A program made the translations under genes and the position numbers. The notes beneath the pieces are model-generated. The model searched no databases, was not told where the DNA came from, and worked only from the letters and a program-made list of their open reading frames with translations. A stretch of 6,646 nt of DNA from Bacillota bacterium (lineage in GTDB: Bacteria; Bacillota; Bacilli; Bacillales; Cytobacillaceae): assembly GCA_030705745.1 (NCBI GenBank), contig JAUZPT010000165.1, positions 1-6,646 on the forward strand, given 5' to 3'. This document shows, piece after piece, positions 1 through 4,897 of the stretch (position 1 is its first letter; every line of letters starts with the position of its first letter).

Positions 1-12
1 CTGTTCATAAAA

Positions 13-20
13 AAAGGGGG
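13..20 (+). promoter_or_regulatory. Ribosome binding site of dppA
   Basis: A purine run ending in five G (16-20) lies 6 nt before the ATG at 27. This supports that start. No promoter can be judged because only 26 bases precede the gene. Confidence 0.75.
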
Positions 21-26
21 AAAACA

Positions 27-1622
27 ATGAAACAGCGTTTTGGTATTTTATTATTTGCAATACTGTTGCTCGTGGGTATGGCACTTGCAGGCTGCAGCAA
101 TTCAACTTCTGGAACTCCAAAAGATTCAGGCGGCACAAAACAAGGTAATCCAAAAGTGGATACGCTTGTCTATGGACGCGGGGGAGATTCTGTATCACTT
201 GACCCGGCACAAGCTACTGACGGTGAATCGTTTAAAGTTACTGACAATATTTACGACACATTAGTAACGTTTGGGCCTCAGGATACGGAAATTCATCCTG
301 GACTTGCAACATCGTGGTCCAATACTCCAGACGGATTAAAATACACGTTAAAGCTTCAGGAAGGAGTCAAATTCCAGGACGGAACAGACTTCAACGCTGA
401 TGCAGTTGTGTTTAACTTTAACCGTTGGAAAACAGGAGACAAGGAAAAATTTGCTTACTATACTTCCCAATTTGGTGATGTAATCAAGGAAGTTAAGGCT
501 GTCGATCCTACTACGGTGGAAATTACGTTGAGCCATCCAATTGCACCGTTTTATAAGAATCTCGCGATGGCTGCTTTCGCGATGGCCAGCCCTGCTGCGG
601 TCCAAAAATACGGTGATAAATTCTTTGAAAATCCAGTTGGAACTGGTCCATTCACATTTAAGGAATGGAAAAGAAACGACAAAATTACTATTGTGAAGAA
701 TCCTAACTATTGGAAAAAAGGATTGCCGAAGCTAAACCAAGTTATCTTCCGTGCGATTCCTGATAACTCTGCACGTTTAAATGCTCTTACTTCCGGAGAA
801 GTCGATTTGATTGAAGGAGTCAATTACAGCGATATACCGCAATTAAAAAGCAATAAGGATTTGCAAATTTACTACCGTCCATCTATGAATGTTGCCTACC
901 TGGGCTTAACGAATACTCGCGGCCCATTAAAGAATAAGCTTGTCCGTCAAGCACTAAACTATGCGGTTGATAAAAAGTCATTAATCGACGCTTTTTATGC
1001 TGGCGCAGCACAGCCGGCAATAAATCCAATGCCACCAGTTATTGCTGGCTATAACAAAGACGTTAAAGATTATGAGTTCAACCTTGATAAAGCAAAAGCA
1101 CTATTGAAGCAAGCTGGCTATCCAAAAGGATTCTCAATGGAGCTTTGGGCAATGCCGGTGTCACGTCCATATATGCCGGATGGCCAGAAAGTAGCGGAAG
1201 CACTTCAAGCTAATTTTGCAAAAATTGGTGTAAATGCAAAAATCGTTTCTTACGAATGGGGTACCTACCTAGATAAAGCAAGCAAAGGTGAAGCTGATTC
1301 ATTCTTGTTAGGTTGGACTGGCGATAATGGAGATGCGGATAACTTCCTGTATGTTCTATTAGACCAAGACAGCATTGGTAGCAACAACTATGCATATTAC
1401 AAAAACCCGAAAGTACATGAGCTGCTCGTAAAAGCCCAATCCATTAACGATCAGGCAGAGCGTGCTAAGTTATATGAACAAGCACAGGTAATCATCAAAG
1501 ATGATGCTCCATGGATCCCTCTCGTCCATTCAACACCGGCCTTAGCAGGTAAAGCAAACATTACAGGTTATTTACCACATCCGACCGGTTCTGAAGCGTT
1601 AACAAACGTTGAATTTAAATAA
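27..1622 (+). CDS. dppA: Dipeptide ABC transporter substrate-binding lipoprotein (DppA-like, SBP family 5)
   Basis: This is the extracytoplasmic receptor of a peptide importer, anchored to the outer face of the membrane. It captures dipeptides and hands them to the permeases encoded next. The N-terminus (residues 1-22) is a lipoprotein signal peptide with a basic start (MKQR), a hydrophobic core and the lipobox LAGC, so Cys23 would be lipidated. A Ser/Gly/Thr/Lys-rich linker follows to about residue 42, then the bacterial SBP_5 fold to residue 531, a normal length. The second half closely resembles E. coli DppA as I recall it, including LWAMPV-RPY and GWTGDNGD. Arg380 and Asp433 match E. coli DppA Arg355 and Asp408, which bind the carboxylate and amino ends of a dipeptide, with the same 53-residue spacing. 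This argues for dipeptides rather than longer peptides; some DppA homologues also bind haem or 5-aminolevulinate. It is first of three co-directional genes. In B. subtilis the symbol dppA means a D-aminopeptidase, so the E. coli naming is used here. Family is certain, exact substrate inferred. Confidence 0.93.
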   Translation: MKQRFGILLFAILLLVGMALAGCSNSTSGTPKDSGGTKQGNPKVDTLVYGRGGDSVSLDPAQATDGESFKVTDNIYDTLVTFGPQDTEIHPGLATSWSNTPDGLKYTLKLQEGVKFQDGTDFNADAVVFNFNRWKTGDKEKFAYYTSQFGDVIKEVKAVDPTTVEITLSHPIAPFYKNLAMAAFAMASPAAVQKYGDKFFENPVGTGPFTFKEWKRNDKITIVKNPNYWKKGLPKLNQVIFRAIPDNSARLNALTSGEVDLIEGVNYSDIPQLKSNKDLQIYYRPSMNVAYLGLTNTRGPLKNKLVRQALNYAVDKKSLIDAFYAGAAQPAINPMPPVIAGYNKDVKDYEFNLDKAKALLKQAGYPKGFSMELWAMPVSRPYMPDGQKVAEALQANFAKIGVNAKIVSYEWGTYLDKASKGEADSFLLGWTGDNGDADNFLYVLLDQDSIGSNNYAYYKNPKVHELLVKAQSINDQAERAKLYEQAQVIIKDDAPWIPLVHSTPALAGKANITGYLPHPTGSEALTNVEFK

Positions 1623-1629
1623 TTAGAGG

Positions 1630-1661
1630 GGAAAGGGAGTCCGGTTATTGACTCCCTTTTC
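1630..1661 (+). terminator. Intergenic hairpin between dppA and dppB (partial terminator or mRNA stabiliser)
   Basis: A perfect 10-bp stem pairs AAAGGGAGTC (1632-1641) with GACTCCCTTT (1650-1659) around an 8-nt loop. It extends by a G-U and a G-C pair to 1630/1661. No T-tract follows the stem: the only T run (1657-1660) is part of the 3' arm. It therefore looks like a leaky attenuator or a block to 3' exonucleases rather than a full stop. In peptide and sugar ABC operons such hairpins commonly let the binding protein be made in excess over the permeases. The structure is seen in the sequence; the role is inferred. Confidence 0.7.
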
Positions 1662-1690
1662 CATTATCATTGTCTGCATCCATCAGAAAA

Positions 1691-1696
1691 GAGGTG
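1691..1696 (+). promoter_or_regulatory. Ribosome binding site that decides the dppB TTG start
   Basis: GAGGTG, preceded by AAAA, lies 6 nt before the TTG at 1703. The upstream in-frame TTG at 1670 has no Shine-Dalgarno before it and abuts the intergenic hairpin. This site therefore favours 1703 as the true start. Confidence 0.75.
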
Positions 1697-1702
1697 CTAA
1701 AT

Positions 1703-2707
1703 TTGTTTGCGTATTCCTTAAGGAGAATAGCCCATCTTGTGCCTGTATTATTGGGCTTAACATTAGTCGTTTTCTTTATTATCCGTGCGATTCCAGGTAA
1801 TCCTGCACAATTAATTCTTGGCCAGCTGGCTACTAAAGATGCAATTAAAGCTTTAACTATTCAGCTCGGACTCGATCAGCCGTGGTATTTGCAATTTTTC
1901 CATTACCTAGGAGGACTGCTCAAAGGAGACCTTGGCGTATCGTTACGGACGAAAGAGCCTATCAGCCAGGAAGTATGGCCATATTTGGCTGCAACGATTG
2001 AATTATCTTTTTGCGCCATGCTCATTGCTGTTGTCGTTGGTGTAAATGCCGGAATTATTAGTTCCTGGTTCCAAAATTCCTGGTTTGACTATATAGCCAT
2101 GGTTCTTGCTTTGATTGGAATTTCAATGCCGATTTTTTGGCTAGGGCTAATGGAACAATGGGTTTTTGCGATCAATCTGGATTGGCTTCCTACAGCAGGA
2201 AGGGAAGAAGTGCGCGATCCGATTACGGCGATCACAAATATTTATATGATTGATACATTGATCCAGGGCAGGACGGATCAATTTTGGGAAGTGATCAAGC
2301 ATTTAATTTTGCCATCCTTGGCATTAGCAACCATACCGATGGCAATCATTGCCCGTATTACCCGCTCAACAATGCTTGAAGTGATGCGTTCTGATTTTAT
2401 CAGGACAGCGAGGGCAAAAGGATTAAGAATGTTCTGGGTTGTGTACAAGCATTCACTAAAAAATGCCGTCATTCCCGTGCTTACGATTATCGGTTTGCAA
2501 ACTGGTTTGCTTCTGGGAGGAGCCATTTTGACAGAAACGATTTTTAGCTGGCCAGGCATTGGAAGGTATATTTATGAAGCAATAGGCTATCGTGATTATC
2601 CAGTCGTACAATCAGGAATTTTAATCATCGCGCTTATCTTTGTGCTGATTAATTTGATTGTCGATTTGTTATATGCCGCCATTGATCCGAGAATTAAATA
2701 TCGATAA
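1703..2707 (+). CDS. dppB: Dipeptide ABC transporter permease (DppB-like)
   Basis: This is one of the two integral membrane subunits forming the import channel, working with DppC and the ATPases. The chosen TTG start gives 334 residues beginning MFAYSLRRIAHL, the usual N-terminus of this family. An upstream TTG at 1670 would add 11 residues but lacks a ribosome binding site. Visible elements are TM1 (about 9-29), the extracytoplasmic family motif GLDQPW...GDLGVS (56-80), TM2 (98-120), TM3 (130-150), and a loop with the DppB-type insertion around IDTLIQG (183-189). The cytoplasmic EAA loop (about 225-258, with ARAKG at 236-240), where the ATPase docks, follows. Next come the conserved LLGGAILTETIFSWPGIGR stretch (270-288), a last TM (305-325) and the C-terminal motif DPRIKYR. 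The sequence resembles E. coli DppB more than typical OppB. Glu151 at the end of TM3 is a charged residue where a hydrophobic one is more usual. It follows dppA after an 80-nt gap holding a hairpin and precedes dppC by 18 nt. Confidence 0.92.
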   Translation: MFAYSLRRIAHLVPVLLGLTLVVFFIIRAIPGNPAQLILGQLATKDAIKALTIQLGLDQPWYLQFFHYLGGLLKGDLGVSLRTKEPISQEVWPYLAATIELSFCAMLIAVVVGVNAGIISSWFQNSWFDYIAMVLALIGISMPIFWLGLMEQWVFAINLDWLPTAGREEVRDPITAITNIYMIDTLIQGRTDQFWEVIKHLILPSLALATIPMAIIARITRSTMLEVMRSDFIRTARAKGLRMFWVVYKHSLKNAVIPVLTIIGLQTGLLLGGAILTETIFSWPGIGRYIYEAIGYRDYPVVQSGILIIALIFVLINLIVDLLYAAIDPRIKYR

Positions 2708-2710
2708 GAA

Positions 2711-2717
2711 GGGAGGA
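2711..2717 (+). promoter_or_regulatory. Ribosome binding site of dppC
   Basis: GGGAGGA lies 8 nt before the ATG at 2726 and immediately after the dppB stop codon (2705-2707). It is a near-consensus site and fixes the dppC start. Confidence 0.85.
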
Positions 2718-2725
2718 ATTTTACA

Positions 2726-3625
2726 ATGGAGGTTTTAAGAGAAAAAAGTGTGCAGCCTACGGTTATGGCGAAGGAAGAAAAAGTCGTTTCTCCGTGGCTT
2801 GAGGCTTGGAGAAGCTTCAAAAAAAATAAATTGGCTCTCGTCGGTACGTTTATTGTTTTCTTTTTCATCTTGGTTGCAATCTTCGCGCCGCTCATAGCAC
2901 CGTCAGGAATTAATGACCAAATACTTTCGAAACGACTACTTGCACCATCTGCTAAGCACTGGTTTGGGACGGATGATTTCGGAAGGGATATTTTTTCACG
3001 TGTCATTTATGGAGCAAGAATCTCCCTTTGGGTGGGCTTTTTCTCGGTATTAGGTTCAATTATTGTTGGATGTTTTCTTGGGATTTTGGCAGGTTTTTAT
3101 GGAAGATGGATAGACACGGTAATCTCTCGCGTTTTTGATATTATGCTTGCTTTTCCAAGCATTTTATTGGCAATTGCGATTGTAGCGGTTCTCGGCCCGT
3201 CGCTCCGAAATGCGCTCATTGCAATTGCGGTTATTAACATTCCGAACTTCGGTAGGCTGATCCGCTCCCGTGTTTTGAGCGTTAAGGAAGAGGAATACAT
3301 AATGGCGGCAAGAGCGGTCGGAATGAAAAACAGCCGCATCCTGCTGCATCATATATTGCCGAACAGCATGGCACCAATTATTATCCAAGGCTCATTGGCG
3401 ATTGCAACTGCCATTATTGAAGCAGCTGCGTTAGGGTTCCTTGGATTAGGGGCGGAGGCACCAAACCCTGAGTGGGGGAAAATGCTAGCAGACGCAAAGG
3501 CTTTTTTGATGCAGGCACCATGGACGATGTTGTTCCCTGGCCTTGCAATTATGCTGACTGTTTTGGGATTTAATTTAATGGGAGACGGATTAAGAGATGC
3601 TCTCGATCCGCGGATGAAAAATTAA
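2726..3625 (+). CDS. dppC: Dipeptide ABC transporter permease (DppC-like)
   Basis: This is the second channel subunit of the dipeptide importer, partner of DppB. Its 299 residues are a normal family length. The order is a cytoplasmic N-terminal tail (1-35) ending in the family motif WRSFKKNKLALVG (28-40), then TM1 (37-58). The conserved extracytoplasmic motif GTDDFGRDIFSR (81-92) and IYGARISL (94-101) come next, then TM2 (99-123) and TM3 (137-158). The cytoplasmic EAA loop with AARAVG (194-199) and HHILPNSMAP (208-217) docks the ATPase. The AALGFLGLGA stretch (234-243), PEWGKML (248-254), a last TM (267-287) and GDGLRDALDPRMKN at the C-terminus complete it. The sequence resembles E. coli DppC as I recall it. 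It is co-transcribed with dppB (18-nt gap). No ATPase gene follows: the operon ends in a terminator whose stem already contains the dppC stop codon, and the next gene is convergent. Confidence 0.93.
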   Translation: MEVLREKSVQPTVMAKEEKVVSPWLEAWRSFKKNKLALVGTFIVFFFILVAIFAPLIAPSGINDQILSKRLLAPSAKHWFGTDDFGRDIFSRVIYGARISLWVGFFSVLGSIIVGCFLGILAGFYGRWIDTVISRVFDIMLAFPSILLAIAIVAVLGPSLRNALIAIAVINIPNFGRLIRSRVLSVKEEEYIMAARAVGMKNSRILLHHILPNSMAPIIIQGSLAIATAIIEAAALGFLGLGAEAPNPEWGKMLADAKAFLMQAPWTMLFPGLAIMLTVLGFNLMGDGLRDALDPRMKN

Positions 3626-3649
3626 AGCAGCCTATAAGGCTGCTTTAAT
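3621..3649. terminator. Bidirectional intrinsic terminator between dppC and the convergent exporter gene
   Basis: A 13-bp uninterrupted stem pairs 3621-3633 with 3637-3649 around a 3-nt loop, with the GC-rich core GCAGCC/GGCTGC. Reading leftward, the stem is followed by a five-T run (complement of 3617-3621), so it is a good terminator for the - strand gene. Reading rightward, the tail is weaker (TTTAATCGTTTATT) but serviceable. The two stop codons it separates are only 30 nt apart, and the dppC TAA (3623-3625) is inside the stem. Confidence 0.88.
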
Positions 3650-3655
3650 CGTTTA

Positions 3656-4735
3656 TTAGAGTGACTGATCTTCGATGGTTATTTCGTTTTCACCGTTGTG
3701 ATACGATTGAAAACTGGTTATTAACGTTTCCAGATGCTCGACTTGTTCACCATAATCTATAATTGTCGCAACAATTTGCATTGCATGGTATACGTAGGAT
3801 TCATTTTGGTCACTGACATCTTGCTGGCGCGACAAAAAGAGTTCGAACAATTCCTTCTTGTTCAAGCATAAGGCTCCATCTTCGTGTATAGTATGATGGC
3901 GTATTTTTCCAATAAAGCGCAGCATCAATTGTTCATGGTGATGGAGCAGACAGTCGAGCTGTGCCTGAATCGATTGTTTCAAGCTCTCGGGCAAAAGATG
4001 AACTTCATTTTCATAGCGGTGCAGACGTTTAAGCGTATCAAGCGCTTTTTTTGTCGCCGAAATCATTTGCCGATAAATGACGAGTTTGCGTGTTTTTACC
4101 AAATCATTTTTTTTGAAAAAATTCCGTTCTTCTTTATACATTAAATAAAGCTGCCCGATTTTTAACATACTGTCCTTCAATTTGTCGATATCATTTTTTA
4201 AAAGCGTATGATCTGATGCGTTTCGGGTGCTTAATCGGATCCAACGAAGAATTTCTTCTGTTGTATTCGAGATTCGCAAATACAATTTGGTTTCATATTT
4301 TGGAGGCAAGAATACAAGATTGACGATGAACGCCGCTAAAACTCCGAGCATGATCGTGGAAAAACGTATGATGGAAAAAAGAATAAAATTCCCATTCGTC
4401 GATTCCATGATCGCAACGAGAGTGACAAGTGATAAACCGATGGTGTTTTCTATTTTTAATTTGAGATTAATTGAAATGACTATAATGGCCGCCAAGCCAA
4501 TGACCACGATATGATTACCTAATGTAATTACAAAGATTACTGCCAATAATGCGCCGATTAAATTTCCTTGGATTTGCTCGATTATGGATAAATAAGAACG
4601 ATAAATCGTCGGCTGGACAGCAAAAATTGCAGCAATACCTGCGAAAACTGGGGATGGGGAGTGGACTAACTGTCCTAAATAAAGAGATAGTATAATTGCT
4701 ATTCCCGTTTTTAAAATGCGGGCGCCTAACTTCAT
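3656..4735 (-). CDS. Aromatic acid exporter family membrane protein (ArAE_1/DUF939, FUSC-like)
   Basis: This is a putative efflux protein of the cytoplasmic membrane. The family name comes from distant similarity to aromatic carboxylate exporters such as E. coli AaeB; the substrate of the Bacillus-type members is not established. The N-terminal half (to about residue 145) is very hydrophobic, with about six membrane segments near 10-24, 28-44, 57-72, 75-91, 97-110 and 122-143. It carries the family-like stretches PSPVFAGIAAIFAVQPTIYRS (27-47), QIQGNLIGA (54-62) and VNLVFLPPKYE (138-148). The rest (150-359) is soluble, charged and helical, rich in Lys/Glu/Leu, and matches the ArAE_1 C-terminal cytoplasmic domain. 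The 359-residue length is usual. The ATG at 4735 is preceded by AAAGGA (4752-4747) at 11 nt, slightly long spacing. It has its own promoter about 75 nt upstream and is separated from the glutamate synthase gene by a terminator, so it is probably monocistronic. Resemblance to B. subtilis YgaE is from memory only. Confidence 0.85.
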   Translation of the reverse strand: MKLGARILKTGIAIILSLYLGQLVHSPSPVFAGIAAIFAVQPTIYRSYLSIIEQIQGNLIGALLAVIFVITLGNHIVVIGLAAIIVISINLKLKIENTIGLSLVTLVAIMESTNGNFILFSIIRFSTIMLGVLAAFIVNLVFLPPKYETKLYLRISNTTEEILRWIRLSTRNASDHTLLKNDIDKLKDSMLKIGQLYLMYKEERNFFKKNDLVKTRKLVIYRQMISATKKALDTLKRLHRYENEVHLLPESLKQSIQAQLDCLLHHHEQLMLRFIGKIRHHTIHEDGALCLNKKELFELFLSRQQDVSDQNESYVYHAMQIVATIIDYGEQVEHLETLITSFQSYHNGENEITIEDQSL

Positions 4736-4746
4736 TTCAAGAGAAT

Positions 4747-4752
4747 TCCTTT
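4747..4752 (-). promoter_or_regulatory. Ribosome binding site of the ArAE-family gene
   Basis: AAAGGA read on the - strand lies 11 nt before the ATG at 4735. It is a moderate match at slightly long spacing and supports that start. Confidence 0.55.
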
Positions 4753-4807
4753 CGTGTACATTTTATACTTACTATAAACCTTTTTGCAGAATATTAAACA
4801 ACAATGT

Positions 4808-4836
4808 ACTATACCTTGATTATGCATGAGAATCAA
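4808..4836 (-). promoter_or_regulatory. Sigma-A-like promoter of the ArAE-family gene
   Basis: On the - strand, TTGATT (4836-4831, 4 of 6 to TTGACA) and TATAGT (4813-4808, 5 of 6 to TATAAT) are separated by exactly 17 nt. The predicted transcription start is near 4801, giving an untranslated leader of about 65 nt. It lies downstream of the gltB terminator, consistent with independent transcription of the exporter gene. Confidence 0.6.
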
Positions 4837-4837
4837 G
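4815..4837. promoter_or_regulatory. Inverted repeat overlapping the exporter promoter (possible operator)
   Basis: CTTGATT (4815-4821) and AATCAAG (4831-4837) form a perfect 7-bp inverted repeat with a 9-bp spacer, centred on 4826. It covers the -35 box and most of the -35/-10 spacer of the predicted promoter. The geometry suits a dimeric repressor; which one is unknown. Because the -35 is itself part of the repeat, some symmetry could be coincidence. Confidence 0.4.
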
Positions 4838-4866
4838 CGATAACAGGTATTTAATTATAGTTTAAT

Positions 4867-4896
4867 AAAAAAAACGTCCGCTCATGCGGACGTTTT
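4867..4896 (-). terminator. Intrinsic terminator of the glutamate synthase gene
   Basis: Read on the - strand, an 11-bp stem with the GC-rich core CGTCCGC/GCGGACG (arms 4896-4886 and 4881-4871, 4-nt loop) is followed by a run of eight T (complement of 4874-4867). It starts 2 nt after the stop codon and is a textbook Rho-independent terminator. Confidence 0.93.
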
Positions 4897-4897
4897 C

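Noticed and set aside
1670..1702. TTG at 1670 as start of the dppB gene
   Set aside because: No Shine-Dalgarno precedes it and it lies right against the intergenic hairpin. The TTG at 1703 has GAGGTG at 6 nt and gives the usual family N-terminus.
2278..3388. Antisense open frames of 74-136 codons opposite dppB and dppC
   Set aside because: They are mirror frames of strongly conserved permease genes with no independent start signals.
3884..4514. + strand open frames opposite the ArAE-family gene
   Set aside because: The - strand frame gives a full-length recognisable membrane protein with promoter, ribosome binding site and terminator; the + strand frames have none.
4854..4859. Perfect TATAAT on the - strand as the exporter -10 box
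   Set aside because: At 16-18 nt spacing the upstream hexamers fall in the gltB terminator stem and do not resemble TTGACA. The TTGATT/TATAGT pair downstream is better.
4736..4866. Riboswitch, T-box or small RNA in the AT-rich gap between the exporter and the glutamate synthase terminator
   Set aside because: Apart from the promoter and its inverted repeat I find no conserved T-box sequence, stable multi-helix structure or second terminator before the exporter start.
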